Notes: generated by a model not told the origin, from the letters alone. Shown: positions 26,881 through 35,111, counted from the first letter of the stretch. The stretch: 52,121 nt of DNA from Runella sp. (GCA_023254175.1 JALQYJ010000115.1:1-52121); one strand, 5' to 3'. Made by a program: numbers and translations.

Positions 26881-26930
26881 AAAACAAAACCCTCCGAAAG
26901 TATCAAAACTTTCGGAGGGTTTTGTTTTTG
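26881..26930 (+). terminator. Very strong terminator after sprA
   Basis: A perfect 21-bp stem (26881-26901 with 26908-26928; core CCCTCCGAAAGT/ACTTTCGGAGGG) with a 6-nt ATCAAA loop lies 45 nt after the sprA stop. AAAAC on the left and GTTTTTG on the right make it symmetrical, so it may also end the converging transcript through the RidA gene. Confidence 0.93.
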
Positions 26931-27056
26931 CGGAGTCCAGTCCCTCGTTTTTGTCTCCTCTACGTTTATCACCCCGACGAAGGAGGGGTACAACTCTCTA
27001 TTTCAGCAATCCAGCGCGTCTCGGTTGTGAGCAACCTCGAACACCGCTACCTGCTA

Positions 27057-27521
27057 TTAATCTGCTAACTCAAAAATAACCTCAATTTCGATGGCAGCCA
27101 TGCGAGGCAATGAACCCATTCCTACTGCACTACGGGCTCCTACGCCACGTTCGTCTCCCCAAATTTCGGCAAACAATTCACTGCAACCGTTCATGACGTA
27201 TGCGTGTTGCTCAAATTCAGGGATGGCATTAATCATGCCCAAGATTTTTACTACTTTATTGATTTTGTCGAGGCTGCCAAACTGCGAACGAAGCGTTGAA
27301 AGAAGCAAATAACCTGTTTTACGAGCGGCTTCTTTTGCCTCATCGGCGGTTAAGTCTCGGCCTACTTTTCCCGCAATTAGGCTTCCATCTAGGTCAAGCG
27401 AAATATGGCCTGATATGTAGGCTAAATTGCCCGTAATAACGACAGGTGTATAAACGCCACCCTTGGCTGGAGGAGGGGGTAAAGTGATTCCGAGTTTTGC
27501 AAGGTTCTGTTCGGCAGTCAT
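27057..27521 (-). CDS. RidA family (YjgF/YER057c/UK114) protein
   Basis: A 154-residue protein with the RidA fold. Founding members hydrolyse reactive enamine/imine intermediates formed by PLP enzymes such as threonine dehydratase. Recognisable parts are YISGHISLDLDGSLIAGKVG, the central alpha-helical segment, and GVGARSAVGMGSLPRMAAIEIEVIFE near the C-terminus. It is longer than classic RidA (about 128 residues) and resembles the subgroup starting with a KLGI-LPPPPAKGG-YTP-like opening. Because the canonical C-terminal region differs, deaminase activity is not certain. It follows argB on the same strand after about 30 nt, so the two are probably cotranscribed. Confidence 0.88.
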   Translation of the reverse strand: MTAEQNLAKLGITLPPPPAKGGVYTPVVITGNLAYISGHISLDLDGSLIAGKVGRDLTADEAKEAARKTGYLLLSTLRSQFGSLDKINKVVKILGMINAIPEFEQHAYVMNGCSELFAEIWGDERGVGARSAVGMGSLPRMAAIEIEVIFELAD

Positions 27522-27551
27522 AAAAAGTATGGTTGTTGAAAATGTTTGTTT

Positions 27552-28343
27552 TTATTCATTGATGAGTTGTGTTCCTGCGGTACCCTCGTTAACAGCAGTG
27601 GCGAGTTGGTCTGCATGGCAAATGGTCACTCTTGCTACGCCATTTTGGAGCGATGCGAAAGCATTATCAAGTTTTGGAATCATCCCTTTGTTGATGACCC
27701 CTTCGGCTTTATAAGCTTGGTAAGCGCTTGGATTGATTTGAGTGATGACGGCATCGTCGTTGGTAGGGTCAGACAAGACGCCTTTTTTCTCAAAACAATA
27801 CACTAGGTTTACTTCAAATTGGGCGGCTAAGGCTACTGCTACTGCCGAGGCCATGGTATCGGCATTGGTATTAAGCATATTTCCCGAGCCAGCATCGAAG
27901 GTCAGAGGGGCAATAATAGGAACCAATCCTCCCCGTAGAAAGGACGAAAGTTGGGCACTATTTACGGCTTCAACGTCGCCTACAAAGCCGTAGTCTATTT
28001 CTTTGATGGGGCGTTTACGAGCTTTGATAACGGCGGCATCGGCTCCAGTAAGCCCAATCGAATTGCTGCCTTTTTGCTGAAGTTTCCCAACAATGGTTTT
28101 GTTGACCAACCCTCCGTAGACCATCGTAACGACGTTTAGCATGGCTTCGTCCGTAATTCGACGCCCATCGACCATCAAGGTTTCGATGCCTAATTTTTCG
28201 GCTACTTGGGTAGCAATTTTACCGCCTCCATGAATCAAAATTTTATGTTGAGGTAAGCTCGAAAACGACGACAAAAAGCGGTCGAGGGCCTTAGGATTAT
28301 CAATGACGTTGCCGCCTATTTTAATTACTAGCAATTTTTCCAT
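27552..28343 (-). CDS. argB: Acetylglutamate kinase
   Basis: The protein is 263 residues from the ATG at 28343; a TTG twelve codons upstream is an unlikely start. It is an amino-acid kinase-fold enzyme that phosphorylates N-acetylglutamate (or a related acylated glutamate) in arginine synthesis. It has the ATP-site lysine in VIKIGGNVID, the glycine loop ILIHGGGKIATQVAEKLG, the substrate segment VDGRRITD and the C-terminal lysine region GVINKGMIPKL. No other arg gene is in the window. In many Bacteroidota the kinase acts on N-succinyl or N-acetyl forms, which sequence alone cannot tell apart. It is divergent from recO with a gap of about 80 nt. Confidence 0.94.
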   Translation of the reverse strand: MEKLLVIKIGGNVIDNPKALDRFLSSFSSLPQHKILIHGGGKIATQVAEKLGIETLMVDGRRITDEAMLNVVTMVYGGLVNKTIVGKLQQKGSNSIGLTGADAAVIKARKRPIKEIDYGFVGDVEAVNSAQLSSFLRGGLVPIIAPLTFDAGSGNMLNTNADTMASAVAVALAAQFEVNLVYCFEKKGVLSDPTNDDAVITQINPSAYQAYKAEGVINKGMIPKLDNAFASLQNGVARVTICHADQLATAVNEGTAGTQLINE

Positions 28344-28421
28344 AAACTTGACATCTAAATTGGTTGGCAAATTACTCAAATTCCTACGACTCGCAGTCGA
28401 TTTTTAGCCATTATCCCATCT

Positions 28422-29117
28422 ATGATTCACAAAACTCGCGGTATAGCCCTTAGTTATCTTCGTTATCGCGAAACGTCGATTATCGCCAAAATATACACCG
28501 AAGAGTTTGGTATTCAGAGTTATATCGTCAATGGGGTACGTTCGGTCAAGTCAAAAACCAATCGGATTGCCCTGTTTCAGCCTCTGACGCTGCTCGATTT
28601 GGTTGTTTATCACAAAAGTAAAGAACAGACTATCCATCGTTTATCCGAAATCAAATGTAGTTTGCCTTTTAAGAGCTTACCCTTTGATTTTGTCAAATCG
28701 AGTATTGCCCTTTTTATGACCGAACTATTGGTTAAAACACTTAGAGAAGAAGAAACTAATCCTCCTTTATTTGAATTTCTTTACGAATCCATCACGTATT
28801 TGGAGCAAACCAATGCAGATTACGAAAGTTTTCACCTTCAATTTTTGGTAAAATTTGCGTTTTTTCTGGGTTTTGGTGCCGAAACCGTCAGAGAAGTAGA
28901 GGAACAATTGGCTGAAAATTTATATCCTTATTCGCTCGAACCCGAAATGAAAGAAGCTATGCAAGTGTTTCTTCATTTGCCTTACGAAGCAAGAGTCCGC
29001 TTGGAGCGCCTGCAACGTAGTAAATTATTGGACGCCCTTATTTTCTTCTACAAAGTCCACCTCGATGGCTTAGGGGAAATCAAATCCCTGGAGGTTCTTC
29101 GGGAGCTGATGCGTTAG
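28422..29117 (+). CDS. recO: DNA repair protein RecO
   Basis: A 231-residue cytoplasmic protein with an N-terminal OB-fold (about 1-80, KTRGIALSYLRYRETSIIAKIYTEEFG) and a helical C-terminal domain. It acts in the RecFOR pathway, annealing single strands and loading RecA onto SSB-coated DNA. The four-cysteine zinc motif present in some RecO proteins is absent; the sequence has a single cysteine. The size is typical. It is a single-gene unit between divergent argB and the converging phosphatase gene. Confidence 0.9.
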   Translation: MIHKTRGIALSYLRYRETSIIAKIYTEEFGIQSYIVNGVRSVKSKTNRIALFQPLTLLDLVVYHKSKEQTIHRLSEIKCSLPFKSLPFDFVKSSIALFMTELLVKTLREEETNPPLFEFLYESITYLEQTNADYESFHLQFLVKFAFFLGFGAETVREVEEQLAENLYPYSLEPEMKEAMQVFLHLPYEARVRLERLQRSKLLDALIFFYKVHLDGLGEIKSLEVLRELMR

Positions 29118-29121
29118 TTTT

Positions 29122-29148
29122 AGGGTTTATTGAGAACGTACAAACCCT
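29122..29148. terminator. Hairpin after recO
   Basis: AGGGTTT (29122-29128) pairs with AAACCCT (29142-29148) around a 13-nt loop, 5 nt after the recO stop. No T-run follows on the plus strand, so it may only stabilise the 3' end. Confidence 0.35.
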
Positions 29149-29175
29149 AAACCTCCAAACTTAAAAACCGACAAA

Positions 29176-29904
29176 CTACTTTTTGCTTCTTCCTTCTTCT
29201 CCAGGGTAGAGTGTTTGGACGATGTCACTCTGCCAGTATTCTTTGGTAGTGGCGTCCATGAGGGTGAGTTTTCCGTGAAAAGCCGCTCCCGTATCCACGT
29301 TCCAAATAGTAGCTCGATTCATGGGCAAGCCAGTGTGGTAGTTGAGAGTAGGCGTGTGGCCAATAAAAATCTCTTTAAACAACTTAAAACGCTTTGGGTA
29401 AAGCGTAGAAGAAAGGTTTTTGTCCATGCTTATGGCCATCTCCCACAAAGTACGGTCCCAGCAGCAAATGGTTTCGTCTACTTCTTGTTCGGGGCCATAC
29501 ACCGACGTAAACCCACCATGGACAAACAAACGGTGACGAACATCAATGTAATAATATTTCATCTGACTAAAGAACGCTAAATGTGCTAATTTGGCCTCAA
29601 TGGGGTAATTTTTGTAACTTTTGGCGGTGCTACTTCCTCCGTGAAGCAACCAATGATGTGGGGCTAGTCCCATTTCGAGCCAACCCTCGCACCATAAATC
29701 ATGATTTCCTTTAATAAAAATACACGGTTGTTTGGACGAAAGTTTGATAAGAAAATCAATGACTTGCGCCGATTCACTCCAGCCATCTACATAATCGCCC
29801 AAAAAAATGAGTGTATCCTCAGCCGTGACGGCAGCCCGCGCCATTACTTGTTGCAATGCACGCAAGCCGCCGTGTATGTCGCCTACGACTAAGGTTCGTT
29901 TCAT
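29176..29904 (-). CDS. Metallophosphoesterase, PPP serine/threonine phosphatase-like
   Basis: A 242-residue cytoplasmic enzyme with the complete di-metal signature of the PPP/ApaH group: VVGDIHG near the N-terminus, FLGDYVDGW, IFIKGNHDLW, a later histidine in LFVHGGF and the IGHTPT histidine. Such proteins dephosphorylate phosphoproteins or hydrolyse diadenosine polyphosphates; the sequence does not decide between these. It follows the DUF4190 lipoprotein gene after 20 nt and is probably read from the same promoter. Confidence 0.88.
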   Translation of the reverse strand: MKRTLVVGDIHGGLRALQQVMARAAVTAEDTLIFLGDYVDGWSESAQVIDFLIKLSSKQPCIFIKGNHDLWCEGWLEMGLAPHHWLLHGGSSTAKSYKNYPIEAKLAHLAFFSQMKYYYIDVRHRLFVHGGFTSVYGPEQEVDETICCWDRTLWEMAISMDKNLSSTLYPKRFKLFKEIFIGHTPTLNYHTGLPMNRATIWNVDTGAAFHGKLTLMDATTKEYWQSDIVQTLYPGEEGRSKK

Positions 29905-29924
29905 AAATGAGAATAAAAGTGAGA

Positions 29925-30554
29925 TTAAGCGCCAAAGCCACTAATTAAAGCAGCAACAAACAAAACGCCAAGAATCAGTAAAACCAATTCGAGAAAACCA
30001 AGAACAACTCCAGCAATAGCCCATCCTCTGCCTTTGAGTTGTCCATTGCTGTGACGAACTCGGCTAAGACCGATAAAACCAAGCACAATGGCGGCTATCA
30101 TTCCAATTAAAAACAGCCAACCTGTCGCAAACAAACCAACAATACCAAGAATGGCAGCTAAGAAAGAGGCTACTGATACACCATCTGTTTTAGTAGCATT
30201 GGGTTGTGTATTTTTTAAAACACCCATTTTGGTGAGTTTACGCTCAATCATCCGCTGAGTAATGCGCTGCTTAAGTGTAAGTGTAGTTTTTACTTTTTTG
30301 GGTTGAGAGGCAGGAACAGTGGTAGTTTCAATAGGAGAGATTGTGGTTATATTTTCGGGGGTAACGGCTACCAACTCTTCTACGTTTGTAATGGGAACAT
30401 TCTCCTCTACTGCGGGTTTGAAATGTTGTTTTTTAACTTCTTGGGTACTTGTATAATAATCAAAAGTAGGAGTAGGGATGGAACTTACGTAGGCCTTCTT
30501 TTGACAAGAAAAACAAAAACTAACAAAGACGAAAAGGTAGATAAAATTTTTCAT
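29925..30554 (-). CDS. Lipoprotein with a C-terminal DUF4190 membrane domain
   Basis: A 209-residue protein. The N-terminal signal ends in the lipobox CFSC (cysteine about 17), followed by a Thr/Pro/Glu-rich linker of roughly 80 residues. A DUF4190 domain follows, with two to three hydrophobic segments (VASFLAAILGIVGLF, WLFLIGMIAAIVLGFIGL, then GWAIAGVVLGFLELVLLI). This family is common in Bacteroidota and has no proven function. Having both a lipid anchor and transmembrane helices is unusual but frequent in this family. A good promoter candidate lies about 40 nt upstream. It is probably cotranscribed with the downstream phosphatase. Confidence 0.82.
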   Translation of the reverse strand: MKNFIYLFVFVSFCFSCQKKAYVSSIPTPTFDYYTSTQEVKKQHFKPAVEENVPITNVEELVAVTPENITTISPIETTTVPASQPKKVKTTLTLKQRITQRMIERKLTKMGVLKNTQPNATKTDGVSVASFLAAILGIVGLFATGWLFLIGMIAAIVLGFIGLSRVRHSNGQLKGRGWAIAGVVLGFLELVLLILGVLFVAALISGFGA

Positions 30555-30594
30555 AGAAGTTACTAAGGCTTAAAAAATGAGTAATGAATAAGAG

Positions 30595-30625
30595 CAAGTA
30601 TACTCAAAAGCCTTTTTTGAAACAA
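30595..30625 (-). promoter_or_regulatory. Candidate Bacteroidota-type promoter for the DUF4190 lipoprotein gene
   Basis: On the minus strand, TTG (30625-30623) is followed after 20 nt by TATACTTG (30602-30595), one mismatch from the -7 consensus TAnnTTTG. The start codon is at 30554, giving a leader of about 35 nt. Confidence 0.5.
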
Positions 30626-30947
30626 TGATTGGGGGTCTTTACTGTACAAACTAATGAAAAAGAAGTAGTCTAGTGGTGATGAGCAACGGGATAGAAAAAT
30701 AAAAAAATTCCAAGTAATAGACTGTTGAAATAGAAAGAGATACAGAAGGCTAGATATTGGGTGTTGAGGGCTATTGAGCCATGAATCTCTTAGCTGCTAG
30801 ACCTATACACAATCAAAATGCTAGCTGGTTCACTTAAAAAAAATAAGACCTAAGGTTTCATACTGGCTTTAAAATGTTTATAAATTGTACTTTATCAAGA
30901 ACTAATTTAAATTTTAATGATTTTTTAATTTTTTTTTAAGGAAACCA
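30626..30947. other. AT-rich gap without a recognisable gene
   Basis: This 320-bp stretch lies between two divergent lipoprotein genes. I see no convincing coding frame, tRNA-like fold or long repeat in it, only A/T tracts. Confidence 0.4.
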
Positions 30948-30977
30948 TTGCAAATATTAAAAATGTATTTACCTTTG
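30948..30977 (+). promoter_or_regulatory. Canonical Bacteroidota promoter for the small lipoprotein
   Basis: TTG at 30948-30950 and TACCTTTG at 30970-30977, separated by 19 nt, match the phylum -33/-7 consensus (TTTG, TAnnTTTG) fully at the -7 box. Transcription would start near 30983, about 25 nt before the ATG at 31007. Confidence 0.75.
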
Positions 30978-31006
30978 TAATGGAAACCTTAAAAACATAA
31001 CAAAAA

Positions 31007-31192
31007 ATGAAAAAAGCGTTTGCATTCTTATTTGTTGCTGGTATGATGACCCTAGCAGCATGTGGCGGTAAAACTGAAGAAGCTGCTACTACTGACACTA
31101 CTGCTGCTGCCGCAGTTGACACTGCTGCTGCAGTTGACACTGCTGCTGCTGCTGATACTGCTGCTGCTGCTGATACTGCTGCTGCGAAATAA
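31007..31192 (+). CDS. Tiny lipoprotein with an Ala-Asp-Thr-Ala repeat tail
   Basis: A 61-residue protein. The signal peptide ends in lipobox LAAC (cysteine 19, followed by GGK), so the mature part is only about 43 residues. The mature part is almost entirely copies of D-T-A-A-A or V-D-T-A-A-A after a short KTEEAA acidic start. The gene has an excellent promoter and a clear ATG, so expression is likely and possibly high. The simple repetitive tail is like other small Bacteroidota lipoproteins of unknown role, perhaps an envelope spacer. Its GCT-rich DNA repeat makes the length prone to slippage. Confidence 0.75.
   Translation: MKKAFAFLFVAGMMTLAACGGKTEEAATTDTTAAAAVDTAAAVDTAAAADTAAAADTAAAK
31081..31190 (+). 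repeat. GCT-rich microsatellite inside the small lipoprotein gene
   Basis: Repeated GCTGCTGCTGAC/GTTGAC/GATACT-type units of 15-18 bp encode the Asp-Thr-Ala repeats. At least four near-identical units are present. Loss or gain of whole units would keep the frame, so copy number may vary between strains. Confidence 0.7.
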
Positions 31193-31266
31193 TTTTCGTC
31201 ACAACAAACGAGTACAACAAATGAAAGCTTTGCGAACCTTCGCGAAGCTTTCGTCGTTTTTATAGC

Positions 31267-31633
31267 ATGATGAAAACGATTGTTGATAAAATCCGATTCC
31301 AACGGCTGGAAAAGGCTTTTCGTAAGAAAATGTAGCCGATATGCTCGGTATCTCTACTACAGCCTACGGAGATATCGAACGAGGTAAAACTGACCTGACC
31401 CTTTCACGACTTCAAAGTATTGTTCACGTACTTTCGACGTCATTGGCGCACTTGATGGGTGAAAATGATGCTATTATGTCTCAAATTCAGCAGCTAGAGC
31501 TTGAAAAAATGAAAATGAAAAACTACGCCTTGAAAATCAACTACTAAAAGAAAAATTGGCGAGAAGAATTATCGTAGATTTATTGCGTGAACGTGTACAA
31601 GTACCTGCCGAACGACAACGAATTGGTTTTTAA
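31267..31633 (+). pseudogene. XRE-family helix-turn-helix regulator, three-frame pseudogene
   Basis: The reading needs three frames. The first (from ATG 31267 or 31270) gives MKTIVDKIRFQRLEK. The second gives GFS-stop-ENVADMLGISTTAYGD and GKTDLTLSRLQSIVHVLSTS, a good XRE DNA-binding domain. The third gives ENEKLRLENQLLKEKL and a basic tail ending QRIGF, a coiled-coil segment. The first frame break is at about 31318 (one base short in the GGC run), a TAA stands where a CAA is expected, and a second shift lies in the A-rich run near 31505-31520. The intact protein would have been about 120 residues. It cannot be made now, although the second frame alone could give a truncated 68-residue fragment. 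Confidence 0.82.
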
Positions 31634-31653
31634 ATCAAGAAATAATAAATCCC

Positions 31654-31688
31654 TACCCCGACGCTTGGTCACGTCGGGGTATTTTTTT
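31654..31688 (+). terminator. Strong terminator ahead of glgE
   Basis: TACCCCGACG (31654-31663) pairs perfectly with CGTCGGGGTA (31672-31681) around an 8-nt loop and is followed by TTTTTTT. It lies 20 nt after the dead XRE gene. Confidence 0.88.
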
Positions 31689-31695
31689 AGGTTTA
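31665..31695 (+). promoter_or_regulatory. Candidate glgE promoter overlapping the terminator
   Basis: TTG at 31665-31667, a 20-nt spacer and TAGGTTTA at 31688-31695 fit the Bacteroidota promoter with one mismatch. The start codon of glgE is at 31718. The element uses the loop and right arm of the preceding terminator, a compact arrangement; it is only a pattern match. Confidence 0.35.
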
Positions 31696-31717
31696 GGGCA
31701 TAAAACAAAATAGACCT

Positions 31718-33676
31718 ATGATGAATCTCAATGAAATTTCTGGAAAAAATCGCGTCATTGTTGAAAACGTAGTCCCTGAATTAGACGGAGGACAGTTTTA
31801 TATTAAAGCTGTGCCCAATGAAAGCATTCAGGTAGAGGCCGATATTTTTTGTGATGGCCACGATAAAACGGCTGCACGCCTTTGTTTTAAACATCAATCC
31901 GATAAAAAATGGACGGAAGTGCCCATGCGGTTTGTGAATAACGACCGCTGGGCAGGACAGTTTGTTGTCGAAAAAGAAGGAGATTACCTCTACACTATCG
32001 AAGCGTGGGTAGACCACCTTGCTTCGTGGGAACATGAAATTACCCTTAAAATTCGAGATGCTCAGCATGTCAATAGTGAATTGTTGGTGGGGGCTAGTTT
32101 GCTGGAAAAAACGGTAAAAAATGCTTCTAAAGAAGATAAAAAAGCGATTCAGGAAGTGATAAAGGCGTTTAGAGATGAAAAGCGCTATAACGAAGCGGTG
32201 GTTTTAGCTATTGGTGAACAAATGGCCGAATGGATAGAAAAATACCCACATCGTGAGAATGTAACTCGTTATAAAGAACTGAGCGTTTGGGTTGACCGTC
32301 CAAGAGCGGGTTTCTCAACTTGGTATTCGATGTTTCCGCGCTCGGCAGCTAAAGAACCAGTTCAGCATGGAACCTTCCGCGATGTGATAGATTTACTTCC
32401 TCGTATCGAACGTATGGGCTTTGATGTACTTTATTTGCCGCCCATTCACCCGATTGGAACGCAGTTTCGGAAGGGAAAAAATAACAATGTTTTGTGTCAG
32501 CCAGGCGAGCCAGGTGTTCCCTATGGTATTGGTTCTGAACTAGGTGGCCACGATGCGATTCATCCTGATTTAGGAATGCTTGATGATTTTAAAGCCTTGG
32601 TTGCGGCTTGTAAAGGGTACGGTATGGAAATTGCGATGGACTTAGCGATTCAGTGTTCGCCTGATCACCCTTGGGCCAAAAACCACCCTGAATGGTTCAA
32701 AATTCGCCCTGATGGAACGATTCAATATGCTGAAAATCCGCCTAAAAAATACCAAGATATTTATCCAATCAATTTCGAAACTGAAGCTTGGGAGAGCTTA
32801 TGGTTAGAGCTTCGTCGCATTATTTTTGTGTGGGCTGAGTGGGGTGTACGCATTATTCGGGTAGATAATCCACATACCAAAGCGTTTGCATTTTGGGACT
32901 GGGTAATTGCCGAAACCAAGAAAAAATATCCTGATATGATATTTTTAGCAGAAGCCTTTACACGCCCGAAAGTAATGCAACGATTGGCCAAAGGTGGTTA
33001 TAATCAGTCGTATACGTATTATACTTGGCGTACTTCCAAGCATGAGTTGATAGAGTATATGACTGAGTTGACTCAAACGGATATGAAATACTATTTTCGT
33101 CCGAATTTTTGGCCAAATACGCACGACATCAACCCACCTCTGCTACAGTCGGGACACGAGCCTAATTTCTTGATTCGTTATTTTATGGCTGCTACATTGT
33201 CATCAAATTATGGAATTTTTGGGCCTACTTATGAATTTATGGTACATGAGGCTTTTCCAGGAAAAGAAGAATATTGGAACTCAGAAAAATACGAAATCAA
33301 ACACTGGGATTGGAACCATACCAATAAACTTACATATGTAATAACGCAAGTAAACCGTGCCCGAAAAGAGAATGCGGCTTTACAACAAACCAATAATATT
33401 ACGTTTTGTGATATCAATGACGACCAACTTTTGGCGTATCTCAAAACACACTCCGACGGCAACCGTATTTTGTGCGTGGTAAATCTGGATGGATACAATC
33501 GCCGAGGTAATATGGTACGGATTCCATTGCATAAAATCAGAAAAGCAGGTTGGGAAGATTTCATTGTGCATGATTTGTTGACGGGCTCAAAGTACGTTTG
33601 GAAAGGCGAGTACAATTACATCGAACTTGACCCATACTTGTTGCCTTTCCACTTATTCCGAATTGAAGATTTATAA
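31718..33676 (+). CDS. glgE: Alpha-1,4-glucan:maltose-1-phosphate maltosyltransferase
   Basis: A 652-residue GH13 subfamily 3 enzyme that adds maltosyl units from maltose 1-phosphate to glycogen-like alpha-1,4-glucan in the cytoplasm. An N-terminal beta domain (about 10-110) precedes the TIM barrel. Family motifs include RAGFSTWYSMFPRSA and GFDVLYLPPIHPIGTQFRKG. The nucleophile is D383 in IIRVDNPHTK and the acid/base is E412 in FLAEAFTRP. The length is normal. The partners that supply maltose 1-phosphate (TreS with Pep2, or GlgM) and the branching enzyme are not in the window. The next gene starts 16 nt later on the same strand. Confidence 0.95.
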   Translation: MMNLNEISGKNRVIVENVVPELDGGQFYIKAVPNESIQVEADIFCDGHDKTAARLCFKHQSDKKWTEVPMRFVNNDRWAGQFVVEKEGDYLYTIEAWVDHLASWEHEITLKIRDAQHVNSELLVGASLLEKTVKNASKEDKKAIQEVIKAFRDEKRYNEAVVLAIGEQMAEWIEKYPHRENVTRYKELSVWVDRPRAGFSTWYSMFPRSAAKEPVQHGTFRDVIDLLPRIERMGFDVLYLPPIHPIGTQFRKGKNNNVLCQPGEPGVPYGIGSELGGHDAIHPDLGMLDDFKALVAACKGYGMEIAMDLAIQCSPDHPWAKNHPEWFKIRPDGTIQYAENPPKKYQDIYPINFETEAWESLWLELRRIIFVWAEWGVRIIRVDNPHTKAFAFWDWVIAETKKKYPDMIFLAEAFTRPKVMQRLAKGGYNQSYTYYTWRTSKHELIEYMTELTQTDMKYYFRPNFWPNTHDINPPLLQSGHEPNFLIRYFMAATLSSNYGIFGPTYEFMVHEAFPGKEEYWNSEKYEIKHWDWNHTNKLTYVITQVNRARKENAALQQTNNITFCDINDDQLLAYLKTHSDGNRILCVVNLDGYNRRGNMVRIPLHKIRKAGWEDFIVHDLLTGSKYVWKGEYNYIELDPYLLPFHLFRIEDL

Positions 33677-33692
33677 GTTTTAACTTAATTTT

Positions 33693-35111
33693 ATGCGTTT
33701 ACAACAAGCGTATTCTGCGGAGCATTTTCGGGAAGAAGCCCATCGGCTCGTTGACCAGCTTGCAGATTATTTAGCCGCTGCGCAAAGTCAGCAACTTGAA
33801 ACGGTGATTCCTTATCAGTCGCCCGACGAAAATCTGCTTTTTTGGCAACAGAATGCCCAAGAGGGAATAGGGGCTTCTTCCAACTTTTTTGCAGAAGTTA
33901 TCAAGCGTTCCAATCATTTGCACCACCCTCGATACATGGGTCACCAAGTGTCGCCACCGCTTCCGATGGCGGCCATGGCGGGAATGCTAACGAGCTTGTT
34001 GAATAACGGAATGGCGGTTTACGAAATGGGGTTGGTATCCAACCCTATTGAGCGCATTTTGAGCGAATTGTTGACTCAAAAAATTGGGTTTGGAGCGGAG
34101 GCCAGCGGGCTTTTGACTTCGGGCGGGACGTTGGCGAACCTTACCGCGCTACTTACTGCTCGTGCTACCCAGACAGAAGTGTGGGAAAATGGTCACGAAC
34201 AATCTTTGGCGGTCTTGGTGTCAGATGAAGCACATTATTGCATTGACCGTGCAGCGAGAACCATGGGGATGGGACGCGAAGGTATCATAAAAATCCCGAC
34301 TAATGAACGTTTTCAGATGCGCACCGAATTGCTGGAAGATTATTACCAAAGAGCAGTTCAAAGTGGTCGAAAAGTGATTGCAGTGGTTGGTAGTGCATGT
34401 TCGACCTCTACGGGTGCATACGACGACTTAGCAGCGATTGCTGATTTTTGTGAAAAACACCAGCTTTGGTTTCATGTAGATGGGGCACACGGCGGGGCGG
34501 TAGTCTTTTCGGAACGCTATAAATCCTTGGTAAAGGGTATCGAACGGGCCGACTCGGTGGTGATTGACTGGCACAAAATGCTCTTGACACCCGCCTTGGC
34601 AACGGCGTTGCTTTTTAAAAGAAACCAAGATTCGTTTCAAACATTTCACCAAAAAGCGCAGTATTTGTGGGCAAATCAAGGCTCACAAGAATGGTACAAT
34701 TCAGGGAAACGGACGTTTGAGTGTACAAAACTGATGATGAGCGTAAAAATATATGCCATTCTTAAAACGTACGGGGAAGCGATTTTTACCGAAAATGTGG
34801 AGACGTTACACGACCTTGCCCTTCGTTTTGCACATATTGTAGGCGAACGGCAAGGTTTTGAGTTGGCATTGGTGCCCGAAAGTAATATTGTGTGTTTTCG
34901 GTTTGTAGGGGAGGGGCGTACGGCAGAACAACTTCAAGTAATAAATGCGACTATTCGACAAAAGCTATTGGAAGAAGGAACTTTTTATATTGTTCAGACG
35001 ACGCTTCGAGATAAATTTTATCTACGAGTTTCGTTGATGAACCCTTTGACCAGTGAAAACGATTTGATGGCGTTGTTGGACGTGATTGAGCGTTTGGCGA
35101 TAAATTTGTAA
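33693..35111 (+). CDS. Group II PLP-dependent amino-acid decarboxylase
   Basis: A 472-residue cytoplasmic fold-type I decarboxylase related to aromatic-amino-acid, 2,4-diaminobutyrate and glutamate decarboxylases. The PLP lysine is K295 in VIDWHKMLLTP; the stacking histidine and aspartate lie in FHVDGAHGG; the substrate-side loop is in HHPRYMGHQVSPP near residue 90. The substrate cannot be assigned from sequence, though the DWHKM form is common in diaminobutyrate and cysteate-type decarboxylases. It is 16 nt after glgE and probably cotranscribed, with no evident metabolic link. Confidence 0.88.
   Translation: MRLQQAYSAEHFREEAHRLVDQLADYLAAAQSQQLETVIPYQSPDENLLFWQQNAQEGIGASSNFFAEVIKRSNHLHHPRYMGHQVSPPLPMAAMAGMLTSLLNNGMAVYEMGLVSNPIERILSELLTQKIGFGAEASGLLTSGGTLANLTALLTARATQTEVWENGHEQSLAVLVSDEAHYCIDRAARTMGMGREGIIKIPTNERFQMRTELLEDYYQRAVQSGRKVIAVVGSACSTSTGAYDDLAAIADFCEKHQLWFHVDGAHGGAVVFSERYKSLVKGIERADSVVIDWHKMLLTPALATALLFKRNQDSFQTFHQKAQYLWANQGSQEWYNSGKRTFECTKLMMSVKIYAILKTYGEAIFTENVETLHDLALRFAHIVGERQGFELALVPESNIVCFRFVGEGRTAEQLQVINATIRQKLLEEGTFYIVQTTLRDKFYLRVSLMNPLTSENDLMALLDVIERLAINL

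Noticed and set aside
26931-27056. Possible gene fragment between the sprA terminator and the RidA gene
   Set aside because: Short frames on both strands show no family motif and contain stops; nothing can be supported.
31081-31190. Possible CRISPR-like array
   Set aside because: The units are contiguous in-frame codon repeats without spacers, encoding a low-complexity tail.
30925-31302. Minus-strand 125-codon frame across the small lipoprotein
   Set aside because: Its alanine-rich part is the antisense reading of the GCT repeat; the plus strand has a promoter, lipobox and start codon.
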